From Anaerotruncus colihominis (lineage in GTDB: Bacteria; Bacillota; Clostridia; Oscillospirales; Ruminococcaceae): a stretch of DNA of 64,000 nucleotides. The notes beneath the pieces are model-generated. The model was not told the origin of the DNA and did not search any database. It saw nothing but the letters and a program-made list of their open reading frames with translations. Below, piece by piece: positions 16,117 through 24,335 of this stretch. The DNA lies in contig NZ_VIQT01000010.1 of assembly GCF_010206195.1 (NCBI RefSeq), positions 186,001 through 250,000 on the forward strand. The letters are read 5' to 3'. The stretch's first letter is position 1, and each line of letters starts with the position of its first letter. Made by a program: the position numbers and the translations under genes.

Positions 16117-16466
16117 TGGTGGAGATGAGGGGAATTGAACCCCTGTCCGAAAACCAGTCCACCCAAGCTTCTCCGGGTGCAGTCGGTCTTTTAAGATTCC
16201 CGCGCCGCATCGCCGTCCGACAGGCTATGCAGTTTGGTAGCCCCCAATACAATCATGCCCTACGAGGCGCTCGGACCGATCGTTCACCACTCATCGACGC
16301 CCCATCCGCAGCCGTGGTACTCCGCGGCGGAACGGCGGCTTAATTAAGCCGCAAAAGCTAAATTATCGTTGTCGTCTAATTTAAAAACGTCATACTTTTA
16401 TAGAGGCGCATGCTCCTCTACCCGCTGCCTGGACTTCGAGATCCCCGTCGAAACCTTTACATCCCC
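16117..16466 (-). ncRNA. ssrA: Transfer-messenger RNA
   Basis: A one-piece tmRNA of about 350 nt. The 5' end begins GGGGATGTAAAGGTTTCGAC and the 3' end closes with CCCCTCATCTCCACCA; the two pair to form the tRNA-like acceptor, and the T arm GGGGAATTGAACCCC is visible on the plus strand near 16130. The tag frame lies at 16344-16376 and reads DDNDNLAFAA followed by TAA, whose LAFAA end is a normal proteolysis signal. The exact resume codon was not established. It rescues stalled ribosomes with SmpB, whose gene is 41 bases upstream in the same direction. Confidence 0.97.
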
Positions 16467-16507
16467 ATAGTAAGGGAGAATCGCTCCCATTTGTATTATA
16501 CACAGTT

Positions 16508-16975
16508 TTACGCCTTTTGTCTATCCCGCAAGGCGCGGTCAATATCGCGCTGTGCCGCGCGGCGCGCCATGTCGTCGCGCTTATCATAAAGCTTCTTGCC
16601 CTTGCACAATCCAAGCTGTACCTTGACACGCGACCCTTTAAAATAAAGGGACAGCGGAATCAATGTGTACCCCTGCTGTGCAATCAGTCCCATAAGCTTA
16701 TTAATTTCACGACGATGCATCAAAAGCCGCCGTGGCCGGTATGGGTCCTTGTTAAAAATATTGCCCTGTTCATATGGGGAAATATGCATCTGCTTGATAA
16801 AAAGTTCCCCACCGGTGATATCGCACCAACTGTCCTTGAGGTTGCATGCATTTTTGCGCAGCGATTTGACCTCGGTTCCAAACAACTCGATGCCGGCTTC
16901 AAAGCTTTCCTCCACGAAGTAATCGTGACGCGCTTTTTTATTGACTGAAATTGTTTTGGTGGATACCTTTTCCAC
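16508..16975 (-). CDS. smpB: SsrA-binding protein
   Basis: A 155-residue SmpB, the normal length. It has the conserved core [38 protein letters not shown], the segment [20 protein letters not shown], and a basic tail with [20 protein letters not shown] that enters the ribosomal decoding centre. The start is GTG (16973-16975) behind AGGGGGA. It pairs with the adjacent tmRNA in trans-translation. Confidence 0.97.
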   Translation of the reverse strand: MEKVSTKTISVNKKARHDYFVEESFEAGIELFGTEVKSLRKNACNLKDSWCDITGGELFIKQMHISPYEQGNIFNKDPYRPRRLLMHRREINKLMGLIAQQGYTLIPLSLYFKGSRVKVQLGLCKGKKLYDKRDDMARRAAQRDIDRALRDRQKA

Positions 16976-17000
16976 AGATGTTTCCCCCTTTCCATGGAAT

Positions 17001-17405
17001 CTACTTTCGGAATACCCAAAATCGACTGATTAAGAAATTAACCGCAATTGTAAAAGCTGTTGTAAACAGCTTCGCCACGAGTTTGCTCATTCCAAGATAA
17101 ACGATTCCCGCCTGAATCAGGGCCATGCTTAAAAGCATAACCGCCACATTGGCCGCTACAAAACGCGCCATTTGCAAACTGAAAAAGCGATCCTTTGTTT
17201 GAAAGGTCCAGCTTCGGTTGATCAGATAGCTGTTGAGCATCCCCGCAGAATATCCGCAGAATTGTGAAAACGAAACATTGGCGCCGAGCCACACAGCCAA
17301 CACGGTAAAAACAACAAAGTCGACCACGGTGTTGCCGACGCCGGTTACGGCGAATTTGAGCGCGCGCTTAAGTTCCTCACGTCCGGAATCACCAAATTGA
17401 AACAT
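17001..17405 (-). CDS. GtrA-like membrane protein
   Basis: A 134-residue protein with four predicted membrane helices. It matches the GtrA/DPMS flippase-like family: [19 protein letters not shown] in helix 1, [15 protein letters not shown] between helices 2 and 3, and the ending [12 protein letters not shown]. Family members move prenyl-linked sugars across the membrane for wall or polysaccharide glycosylation. No glycosyltransferase gene is adjacent. The ribosome site is weak. Confidence 0.9.
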   Translation of the reverse strand: MFQFGDSGREELKRALKFAVTGVGNTVVDFVVFTVLAVWLGANVSFSQFCGYSAGMLNSYLINRSWTFQTKDRFFSLQMARFVAANVAVMLLSMALIQAGIVYLGMSKLVAKLFTTAFTIAVNFLISRFWVFRK

Positions 17406-17489
17406 CTATTGTCCGGCGTTTGAAGAAACGCCCCATCCTTTCTGTGAAAAACCGTCTGCATGGACGGCACAGGTACGAACCCTATGTAA

Positions 17490-18089
17490 TTAAAGTTCGC
17501 TTCGCCCCTCAAGCGCACGGAACAGCGTCACTTCGTCGGCGTATTCCAAGTTGCCGCCGACTGGAATTCCATATGCAAGGCGCGTCACGCGCACGCCCAT
17601 CGGTTTGAGCAGGCGCGCAATATACATCGCAGTCGCCTCGCCTTCAACCGTTGGATTTGTCGCCATGACGACCTCGTCGACGCCGCCGGCTGAAATGCGC
17701 GCAAGCAGCTCTTTGATATGAAGCTGTTCCGGCCCGATACCATCCATTGGCGAGATCAATCCGTGCAGCACATGGTACAACCCTCTATACTCCCGCGTAC
17801 GCTCGAACGCGAGCACATCCTGCGAATTTTCCACAACGCAGATTATGGACGCATCGCGTGATTTATCCGAACAGATTGGACAAACTTCTGTTTCAGTCAG
17901 GCTTTGACAAATACTGCACTTTTTAATTTTATCATGCGCCTCAACAATCGCGTCGGCAAACTGCTGCGCCTTGTCGCGCGGCAGATTGAGCACATAAAAC
18001 GCGAGGCGCTGCGCCGATTTGCGCCCGATACCAGGCAACCTCTCAAACTGTTCAATCAGCTTTACAAGCGGTACTACATGATACGCCAT
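17490..18089 (-). CDS. recR: Recombination protein RecR
   Basis: A 199-residue RecR, normal length. It has an N-terminal helix-hairpin-helix (LPGIGRKSAQRLAFY), a four-cysteine zinc finger (CSICQSLTETEVCPIC), and a Toprim domain with ICVVENSQDVLAFERT and VVMATNPTVEGEATAMYIA. It helps RecF/RecO load RecA at gaps. It follows ybaB with a gap of only a few bases, in the common dnaX-ybaB-recR order. ATG at 18089 is preferred over the preceding GTG. Confidence 0.97.
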   Translation of the reverse strand: MAYHVVPLVKLIEQFERLPGIGRKSAQRLAFYVLNLPRDKAQQFADAIVEAHDKIKKCSICQSLTETEVCPICSDKSRDASIICVVENSQDVLAFERTREYRGLYHVLHGLISPMDGIGPEQLHIKELLARISAGGVDEVVMATNPTVEGEATAMYIARLLKPMGVRVTRLAYGIPVGGNLEYADEVTLFRALEGRSEL

Positions 18090-18095
18090 CACACG

Positions 18096-18443
18096 TTACA
18101 TCATACCAGGAATCTGGAGGCTTCCAGTGATCTTCTCCATCTCGGCGTTTGTTGTCTCCTCAACCGTACGGATCGCTTCGTTGACAGCCGCGACAATCAA
18201 ATCCTGGAGCATATCGATGTCCTCGGGGTCGACAATTTCAGGCTTGAGAACGATCGACTGGACCTCCTTTTTACCGCTGATCGTCACCTCGACCATACCG
18301 CCGCCGGATGTCGTCTTGAACGTGAGCTGTTCAAGTTCCTCCTGCTTTGCTTTCATATCCTCCTGCATTTTCTGCGCCTGACGGATCATCGCGTTCATAT
18401 TCTGCGGGCCCCCGCCCATTCCCTGCGGCAATCTTGCTTTCAT
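18096..18443 (-). CDS. YbaB/EbfC family nucleoid-associated protein
   Basis: A 115-residue small dimeric DNA-binding protein. The N-terminal part is Gly/Met-rich (LPQGMGGGPQNMNAMIRQAQ), followed by the family core KMQEDMKAKQEELEQLTF, VEVTISGKKEVQSIVLKPE and VDPEDIDMLQDLIVAAVNEA. ATG at 18443 is preferred since GGAGG is 10 bases upstream, while the ATG at 18452 would overlap that site. It is the middle gene of dnaX-ybaB-recR. Confidence 0.95.
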   Translation of the reverse strand: MKARLPQGMGGGPQNMNAMIRQAQKMQEDMKAKQEELEQLTFKTTSGGGMVEVTISGKKEVQSIVLKPEIVDPEDIDMLQDLIVAAVNEAIRTVEETTNAEMEKITGSLQIPGMM

Positions 18444-18488
18444 CTGATTCATTCCTCCAACACAAGCGGCCCAATTTCACGGGCCTTT

Positions 18489-20105
18489 TTATTTCAGTTC
18501 GACAGGCACGTCCAGCTCGCTCGCCCTTTTGAGCATCCCTTCCAGAGGATCTGACGGCGCAGCGGCAGGCGCGTACTTGCCGGGGTTATATGGTCCAAGA
18601 TTATATTTATGCCCTGTGACTGCTAAAATCGCGTCACGCAGGCTCTCCTTTGCAGCAATACTGGTGCGCAAAAGCGTGCGGAACAGTTCGTTTTGACAGT
18701 CGATCAGCATCATTTCGCCATGTACAAACGCCCGTGAATCGTTCATTGCGCCGCGCAAAGCCGCATTGATTTTTGCGAGCTCCTCCAATACGCGCGCCCA
18801 ATCGCCGAACGGTGTCACCTGCGCCGTGCCGCCCGTTGATTTCGGCTTTGAAGGGACTGCGGCGGATACCGGCTTCGCATTGATCGGGGCCGCGGGCTGC
18901 ATATCCGCCGCCCCGGACGCTTCCGGCGGCGCTGGCGGCGCGGCCGGCGCCTGTGCGGCGCCAAGACGCACCGCCTTCTCCAGCTTCTCCAGACGGTCCA
19001 GCACGCCCTCCAGGCCGTCGCCCATGCGCTCGTCGCACAGGCGGACAATCGCCATCTCCAGCTCCGTGCGTTTAAACGCCGTGCGCGTCAGGCCCGTCGC
19101 GGCGTTTTGCAGAACGCCGAGCGCATACATGATTGCACCGAGCGAAATCCTGCCGGCCTGCGTACACAGACGCTCTAAATCCTCTGGCGTGCCCTGTACG
19201 AGATCGTCCGCCTCACGGACTGTTTTGACAATCATCAAATTGCGGTAATGGCCGATCATCTGCTCGCACAGGCGCGAAAAATCGCACGACTGTTCGCTCA
19301 GGCGTCCGACGACCATGAGCGCCGCGGCCGGGTCGCGCGCGATCGCCGCATCGGCGATTTCAAACAGATGCGACTGCCCGGCCAGCCCGGCGGCCTGCGT
19401 CACCGCCTGCACGGTAATGTCGGTTCCAAACGAAGCGCACAGGTCAAGCAGCGAGAGCGCGTCGCGCATACCTCCGTCTGACAGGCGCGCGATCAGAAGA
19501 GCAGCGTCGTCAGCGAGGGAAAAAGACTCCTGCCCCGCGATATAGAGGAGCCTGTCCGCGATGACGCGCGAACGGATGCGGTGGAAATCGAACCGCTGGC
19601 AGCGCGAAAGAATGGTTGGCAGCACCTTGTGTATTTCCGTGGTGGCCAGGATAAACACAACATGTTCCGGCGGCTCCTCCAGAATTTTCAGCAGGGCGTT
19701 GACCGCGCCCTGTGAAAGCATGTGGCATTCGTCGAGAATATATACGCGGTATTTGACGGTGGAAGGAAGAAAATACGCCTCCTCACGGAGCTGGCGGATG
19801 TTGTCGACGCCGTTGTTGCTCGCAGCGTCGATCTCCACGACGTCGAGCACCGAACCGTCGTCAATACCGCGGCAGGCGGCGCATTCGTTGCACGGATTGC
19901 CGTCAACGGGCCGCTCGCAGTTGACCGCCTTTGCAACGATTTTCGAGCAGGTCGTCTTGCCGGTCCCGCGCGAGCCGGTAAACAGATATGCATGTGAAAA
20001 TTTGCCCGCAGCCACCTCGTTTTTCAGCGTGGCGGTGATATGAGCCTGCCCGACCACATCGTCGAACGTTTTCGGCCGCCACTTTCGGTAAAGCGCCTGA
20101 TACAT
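18489..20105 (-). CDS. dnaX: DNA polymerase III subunit gamma/tau
   Basis: A 538-residue clamp-loader ATPase. It starts MYQALYRKWRPKTFDDVVGQ, has Walker A GSRGTGKTTCSK, a zinc module (C-E-R...CNECAACRG), DEAD-like DECHM and sensor residues in STVKYRVYILDECHM and ATTEIHKVLPTILSRCQRF. After about residue 370 comes an Ala/Pro-rich linker and a C-terminal domain III/tau portion of modest length. The ATG at 20105 follows GGGAGG by 8 bases; the in-frame GTG at 20114 overlaps that site. No A-rich slippage run for programmed frameshifting to gamma was noticed. Confidence 0.96.
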   Translation of the reverse strand: MYQALYRKWRPKTFDDVVGQAHITATLKNEVAAGKFSHAYLFTGSRGTGKTTCSKIVAKAVNCERPVDGNPCNECAACRGIDDGSVLDVVEIDAASNNGVDNIRQLREEAYFLPSTVKYRVYILDECHMLSQGAVNALLKILEEPPEHVVFILATTEIHKVLPTILSRCQRFDFHRIRSRVIADRLLYIAGQESFSLADDAALLIARLSDGGMRDALSLLDLCASFGTDITVQAVTQAAGLAGQSHLFEIADAAIARDPAAALMVVGRLSEQSCDFSRLCEQMIGHYRNLMIVKTVREADDLVQGTPEDLERLCTQAGRISLGAIMYALGVLQNAATGLTRTAFKRTELEMAIVRLCDERMGDGLEGVLDRLEKLEKAVRLGAAQAPAAPPAPPEASGAADMQPAAPINAKPVSAAVPSKPKSTGGTAQVTPFGDWARVLEELAKINAALRGAMNDSRAFVHGEMMLIDCQNELFRTLLRTSIAAKESLRDAILAVTGHKYNLGPYNPGKYAPAAAPSDPLEGMLKRASELDVPVELK

Positions 20106-20130
20106 CGTTTTCACCTCCCGGCCGGCAATA

Positions 20131-20292
20131 AGAACCTGTATTCACTGCCGTTTAACGCTGTCTGGATGGGGCTTTTGCCCCGCTTTGCGTTAAATTTTCT
20201 TGCCGGGCGGCAGCCCGCCTGCGAAAATATGCCTTGACCGGATACAAAATCCCTCGTCTATCCAGCATTTCCCGGCTGCGAATACAGGTTCT
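20131..20292. repeat. Inverted-repeat bounded insert between SRP RNA and dnaX
   Basis: AGAACCTGTATTC (20131-20143) and its exact complement (20280-20292) enclose 136 bases that hold two further hairpins: GGGGC-TTTT-GCCCC within TTAACGC...GCGTTAA, and a GGGC/GCCC hairpin within ATTTTC...GAAAAT. It contains no gene. It may be a small inverted-repeat element, or a structured dnaX leader. Confidence 0.55.
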
Positions 20293-20440
20293 AAAAGTGT
20301 GTGCCCACATATGCGGGCATGCAGATTACCTGCGGCGCACATCACAAACCGCTTAATGCTGCTCGGTTCCCCGCCTGACATGGTTCACGGCGCTCTGTCG
20401 CACAGGACCCGCATACCCGCATGTCTGGGCACACACCGGT
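20293..20440 (-). ncRNA. ffs: Signal recognition particle RNA (4.5S-like)
   Basis: On the minus strand the apical domain IV reads CATGTCAGG-CGG-GGAA-CCG-AGCAGCATT, with the symmetric loop and GGAA tetraloop that bind Ffh and contact FtsY. The ends pair as GTGTGTGCCCA (20436-20426) with TGGGCACACAC (20307-20297), and the 3' end runs into TTTT. This gives one long hairpin of about 145 nt. It is shorter than the roughly 270-nt Bacillus form, and no separate Alu domain is visible. A position next to dnaX is common in Firmicutes. End points are estimated from pairing. Confidence 0.9.
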
Positions 20441-20553
20441 CATGCTCTTATTTCAAATACTAAAAGATTATACCATATGCAATTCCAAATTTCAACTGTT
20501 TTTCACCAAGCCGCATCCGTGTATGGATGTCCGCACACAGATGCGGTAAAGCG

Positions 20554-21420
20554 TCACCGCTGCTTTGCATAGAAAAACAGCGCGACCGTCCCCGGGCCGG
20601 AATGTGCGCCGATCGTCGGGCCGACATAGCTGATGCTGTAGTCGCACAGCCCAAAGCGTTTGCACACCTCGTCAGCCACAAACTGCGCGTCCTCAATGCA
20701 ATCGCCGTGGCTGATGGCGAAACGGTCGCACCGCGCGCGATCCATCTGGCGCGCCATGCCCTCGACGAGCGCGAGCAGCGACTGCCTACGCCCGCGCACC
20801 TTGCCCGTTGGGATCAGCCGGCCCTCGTCGTCCACATGCAGCACCGGCTTGATGCCCAGCATAGTGCCCACAAGCGCCGTCGCCGCGGAAACGCGTCCGC
20901 CCCGGTGCAGATGATTGAGGTCGTCAACCGTGAACAGATGCGCCTGATGTAAAATATCCTCATGTATGCGCGCCGCATTTTCCTCAAGCGGCAGGCCCTG
21001 TTCCCTGTAATTCACGGCACGCGCGACCAGCATCCCCTGTCCCGCGGACGCTGCGAGCGAATCGATCACGACGACACGGCGCTCCGGATACTTTGCCTCA
21101 AGCTCCTGCGCGGCGACGCGCACGCTGTTATACGTACCGGAAAGCGCGGAGGAAAACATGATGCATAAGAGGTCGTTCCCATGCTTGAGCTGCTCTTCCA
21201 GCTGTGTGCGCGCCTCCTCGACATTGACCTGCGCTGTGATCGGCATCTTCCCCGCGCGCATCATGTCATAAAACGCGTGCCGGGAAAGCGCGGGATCGTT
21301 GCAGCGATAGGTGCTGCCGTCGATCGTATACGTAAGCTCAAGCTCCAAAATCTGATTTTCAGCCGCAAAGTCCGGCACCAGGTCGGCATTTGAATCGGTC
21401 ACAATGATATATGCACTCAT
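20554..21420 (-). CDS. DegV family fatty-acid-binding protein
   Basis: A 288-residue DegV protein (FakB-like). It opens with IIVTDSNADLVPDFA, contains MRAGKMPITAQVNVEE and the conserved IMFSSALSGTYNSVRVA, then VIDSLAASAGQGMLV and the ending with YVGPTIGAHSGPGTVALFF, all typical of the family. DegV/FakB proteins present fatty acids to a kinase (FakA) for phospholipid synthesis; no fakA lies in the window. ATG at 21420 is preferred because GAGGGGA lies 8 bases upstream. Confidence 0.95.
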   Translation of the reverse strand: MSAYIIVTDSNADLVPDFAAENQILELELTYTIDGSTYRCNDPALSRHAFYDMMRAGKMPITAQVNVEEARTQLEEQLKHGNDLLCIMFSSALSGTYNSVRVAAQELEAKYPERRVVVIDSLAASAGQGMLVARAVNYREQGLPLEENAARIHEDILHQAHLFTVDDLNHLHRGGRVSAATALVGTMLGIKPVLHVDDEGRLIPTGKVRGRRQSLLALVEGMARQMDRARCDRFAISHGDCIEDAQFVADEVCKRFGLCDYSISYVGPTIGAHSGPGTVALFFYAKQR

Positions 21421-21535
21421 ACAGCGTATCCCCTCACAGGCTGTCATCCAAACGCGCTCCGCGTCCGGAGTTATTGGAACCATGAATTGGTATTACCAGT
21501 TATTATACCGCTTTTGCCGCACGATTACAAGCGGA

Positions 21536-23149
21536 TCACATCTCGCGCAGCAGGATTTCGTCTGCAATCTCCTTAAAGATCGGCGCGGCCACATCGGAAC
21601 CGGAATCGCCGCCCTCCACCAGCACAACAATCGCGTATTTGGGCGTTTCAGCCGGAAAGTAGCCGGCAAACCATGCGTGTACGATCTCGCTGTCCTCCTC
21701 GCCCGGCGTTTCATAAACGCCGGTCTGCGCCGAGGCTGTTTTTCCGCCGGCCGTTCCAAACGAGGGCTTTGCTTTCATGCCGCTGCCCTTCTCAACATTG
21801 GAAACAAGGCATTCGCGCAGGATATCGGAAGTTCGTTTTGAAAATACCTGGCTTGGCGCATATGCGGCCGTATGCTCGTAATAGGTTTTTCCGTCGTCTG
21901 TGAATCCCTCCACCAGGCGGGGCGTCACAGCGTAGCCTCCGTTTGCGACGGTACAGATCATCTGCGCCACCTGGATCGGTGTGGCGGTCAGGGACCCCTG
22001 TCCAAACGAAAAGTTGGCCACGGCCGTATCAAGCGACAGCTCCGTGTCATCCGGCAGGGTCCCGCTTTGTGTTTTGATATCGTCGGTAAACTGGGCCGCA
22101 CGCGAAAAGCCGATTTCACGCGCCATCGACACGATGCGTTTACCGCCCACGCGCAACCCCAGATCGATGAAGAACGGATTGCAGGACACTTCGATGGCCT
22201 TTTTTAAATCGATTTCACCGTGCCCGTTGCGCCAGTGGCAGTAAAAGATATGTCCCTCAACATCCTCATAGCCCTTGCAGGTATACGGCGTATAACGGCC
22301 GTAACCGCTCTCCAAAGCGGCTGCGGCTACAACGAGCTTAAAGGTGGAACCGACGCTGTACTGTGAAAACGCACGGTTGACAAACGGTCCATCCGGATTG
22401 TGCAGGCTGTCCGCAAGGTTGTTGGCATCATAGGCGGGCATGGAGACCGACGCTTTGATATCTCCCGTTTCGACGTCCATCACAACAGCCGCCCCCTTTT
22501 TGACATCCTTCATCGCCCGCTGCGCCGCGCGCTGGATGTCCGCGTCGATCGTGAGCGCCACGCCGCCCTCGCTTTTATAGTTGTCCTGCACGATCTCCGG
22601 CGCGCCGAGCGAAAGCGATCTGCCCGCCGCATCGAGCGTATAACGCAGCTTGAGGCTGCCGTCGTATTGGCGCAGCAAATCGTCATACGCCATTTCTATA
22701 CCGGCGACGCCGTTCGTCTTTTCCGGGTTGAGATAACCGACGATATGCGGCGCAAGCTGATCGTTCGAATACCGCTGGACCGCCTCAAACATTTCGACGC
22801 CGCGCGAATAAACCTCATGGCCGTCAAGCTCCATCAGATACGGCTTTGTCTGTCCCTCGTCGGGAAGCGGCGCGTCAAGCCCCTTTTCACGCGCTTCTGT
22901 CAGCGCGGTAAACGCCTCGGGCGACGGCTGTACCGCGGCCACCAGATGCGTTTTTTCGCCCACGAGCGGACGCAGCTTGCAATCATAAATAATCCCGCGC
23001 GTGCCGTCCACGCCAAGTACAAACGCGCTCTGCGTATTGGCCGCGGATGAAAGCGTCTCCCCCATTGAAAGCGCATACATGCGGCAAAGCATACCTGTAA
23101 AAATCAGCACCAATACAACATAAATTCCAGCGGCCCGTCTGCCCAACAA
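21536..23149 (-). CDS. Class B penicillin-binding protein (PBP2-like)
   Basis: A 537-residue transpeptidase anchored by one N-terminal helix (about residues 8-26). A short dimerisation/pedestal region is followed by the transpeptidase domain from about residue 200. Active-site motifs are S268-T-F-K271, S322-C-N, and a third motif reading KTASAQTG, where KTA replaces the usual KTG. The protein is shorter than most PBP2 or FtsI. It crosslinks peptidoglycan outside the membrane; whether it serves elongation, division or spore cortex is not settled by sequence, and no rodA/ftsW partner is adjacent. Confidence 0.92.
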   Translation of the reverse strand: MLGRRAAGIYVVLVLIFTGMLCRMYALSMGETLSSAANTQSAFVLGVDGTRGIIYDCKLRPLVGEKTHLVAAVQPSPEAFTALTEAREKGLDAPLPDEGQTKPYLMELDGHEVYSRGVEMFEAVQRYSNDQLAPHIVGYLNPEKTNGVAGIEMAYDDLLRQYDGSLKLRYTLDAAGRSLSLGAPEIVQDNYKSEGGVALTIDADIQRAAQRAMKDVKKGAAVVMDVETGDIKASVSMPAYDANNLADSLHNPDGPFVNRAFSQYSVGSTFKLVVAAAALESGYGRYTPYTCKGYEDVEGHIFYCHWRNGHGEIDLKKAIEVSCNPFFIDLGLRVGGKRIVSMAREIGFSRAAQFTDDIKTQSGTLPDDTELSLDTAVANFSFGQGSLTATPIQVAQMICTVANGGYAVTPRLVEGFTDDGKTYYEHTAAYAPSQVFSKRTSDILRECLVSNVEKGSGMKAKPSFGTAGGKTASAQTGVYETPGEEDSEIVHAWFAGYFPAETPKYAIVVLVEGGDSGSDVAAPIFKEIADEILLREM

Positions 23150-23370
23150 ACGGCAACCCCTCGCTTTCCTGCAAAATCGCTTTCCTTATTGTTGGCAGCC
23201 GAGGGCAGGATTTATGCAGCCATCCGCAATCACATGGCAGAGCGAGGGACGCCGCGAAAAAACGCGGCGTCCCTCGCGGCGGATGGCGTGGCTGCTGATA
23301 AGTAAAGCGCCTCAGAAAACAAAGGCGATGTTTTAGGGCGGCGGCTTTGCCATCAGCCTCAATGTATGGA

Positions 23371-23610
23371 TTATATACCCGGATGTTCCCTGTGGGGTTC
23401 GGGATCATCCGTGAGGCCAAGAATGTAGTCGACGCTTGTGTCATAAAGCTTTGCAAGCGCGATCAGGACATGCGTCGGGATGTCGCGGTATCCGCGTTCA
23501 TAGCGGTAATACTGCGGCTGGCTCATTCCAAGATATGTGCCCACATCTTTCTGTGTCAGGTCATGGTCGATGCGCAAATCATACAGCCTTCTGTAATAAT
23601 TTGACGTCAT
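23371..23610 (-). CDS. XRE family regulator (paralogue 1)
   Basis: A 79-residue protein that is almost wholly one helix-turn-helix domain: NYYRRLYDLRIDHDLTQKDV, then GTYLGMSQPQYYRYERGYRD and VDYILGLTDDPEP. It is closely similar to the neighbour at 23715-23942, so the pair arose by duplication. The start follows GGGAGG. On the opposite strand just upstream lies a strong promoter (23643-23671) that points away from this gene, the layout of an autoregulated divergent unit. Confidence 0.88.
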   Translation of the reverse strand: MTSNYYRRLYDLRIDHDLTQKDVGTYLGMSQPQYYRYERGYRDIPTHVLIALAKLYDTSVDYILGLTDDPEPHREHPGI

Positions 23611-23642
23611 TGTTCGCCTCCCAATCCAACTGTTCAGTTCTA

Positions 23643-23671
23643 TTGACAGTTTATCAAGGAAGACGTATAAT
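23643..23671 (+). promoter_or_regulatory. Consensus promoter divergent from XRE paralogue 1
   Basis: TTGACA (23643-23648), 17 bases, TATAAT (23666-23671), a perfect consensus on the plus strand. No plus-strand gene starts behind it; transcription would run antisense through XRE paralogue 2 towards 24052. It resembles the promoter at 23972-24000 (TTGACAGTyTA...). Confidence 0.75.
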
Positions 23672-23714
23672 TATTTTAATAATAACCATTCGGTTATAGT
23701 CCTTTAAGGACACC

Positions 23715-23942
23715 TCATCGCTGCGGGGGCGATGGATTGTCCGTGCGTCCCACCAGGTAATCTACGCTTGTTCCATACAGATCCGCAAGCGCGATTAGCA
23801 CTGGCGTTGGTATATCGCGGTATCCCTTTTCATACAAAAAATACTGTTGCTTGGACATACCCAACCGCTTTCCAATATCGGCCTGCGAATAGTCATGATC
23901 CTCCCGCAATTCGCGCAGGCGCCTGTAATAGTTCAGCTCCAT
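23715..23942 (-). CDS. XRE family regulator (paralogue 2)
   Basis: A 75-residue helix-turn-helix protein: LNYYRRLRELREDHDYSQAD, then IGKRLGMSKQQYFLYEKGYR and VDYLVGRTDNP. It shares the Y-E-R/K-G-Y-R-D-I-P-T core with paralogue 1. ATG at 23942 is preferred over the GTG at 23948 because GAGG lies 8 bases upstream. It diverges from the small gene at 24052, whose promoter and dyad lie between them, so it probably regulates that gene and itself. Confidence 0.88.
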   Translation of the reverse strand: MELNYYRRLRELREDHDYSQADIGKRLGMSKQQYFLYEKGYRDIPTPVLIALADLYGTSVDYLVGRTDNPSPPQR

Positions 23943-23971
23943 TTGCACGACCTCGTAACGATAAGTTTACA

Positions 23972-24000
23972 TTGACAGTCTAGCAAATGGAGCGTATTAT
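23972..24000 (+). promoter_or_regulatory. Promoter of the small gene at 24052
   Basis: TTGACA (23972-23977), 17 bases, TATTAT (23995-24000). It lies in the divergent region between XRE paralogue 2 and the 68-residue gene. Confidence 0.75.
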
Positions 24001-24009
24001 ATACGTATA

Positions 24010-24029
24010 CGTCATCCATTTGAATGACG
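24010..24029. promoter_or_regulatory. Dyad, possible XRE operator
   Basis: CGTCAT and ATGACG form an inverted repeat with an 8-base spacer, around the expected transcription start of the 24052 gene. It is a plausible binding site for an XRE dimer. Confidence 0.45.
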
Positions 24030-24051
24030 ATTCAAAGAGGAGCAGTACATC

Positions 24052-24258
24052 ATGAACAGCAAGCAGCGTTATTATCGAATCTTCAATGAATATCTCGACG
24101 AAATCAATCACCTTGTCTCAGTCATCCGCAAAGCCGAGTCACGCTATGTCGACGGCGATCTTCCGGACGATTCCCTGTATAACGAGCTTTGCGAGTACCT
24201 TCTCGATGAATTGGACATTGCGGTCGATCATCTTGACGAGGTTCGTGTAACAGTGTGA
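24052..24258 (+). CDS. Small acidic helical protein of unknown function
   Basis: A 68-residue protein rich in Asp, Glu, Tyr and Leu (NEYLDEINHLVSVIRKAESR and LCEYLLDELDIAVDHLDEVR), predicted wholly alpha-helical, with no membrane segment. No family was recognised. AGGAG lies about 9 bases before the ATG, a strong promoter precedes it, and a terminator follows, so it is a real monocistronic gene, divergent from an XRE regulator. The layout recalls a regulator with a small partner protein, but no toxin or antitoxin motif is seen. Confidence 0.75.
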   Translation: MNSKQRYYRIFNEYLDEINHLVSVIRKAESRYVDGDLPDDSLYNELCEYLLDELDIAVDHLDEVRVTV

Positions 24259-24274
24259 GGGGAGAGAAACCAGA

Positions 24275-24307
24275 AAAGGGCGGCCCGCTCCGGCGGGCCG
24301 CCCTTTT
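24275..24307. terminator. Bidirectional terminator
   Basis: AAAGGGCGGCCCGC and GCGGGCCGCCCTTT form a very strong stem with A- and T-runs on both sides. It serves the small gene at 24052 and galU, which converge here. Confidence 0.9.
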
Positions 24308-24335
24308 TCGCTTTACCAGGCTGTCTTTGCGTGAT

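Noticed and set aside
18489-20105. Programmed frameshift in dnaX producing a gamma form
   Set aside because: No A-rich slippery run with a following hairpin was noticed at the expected position.
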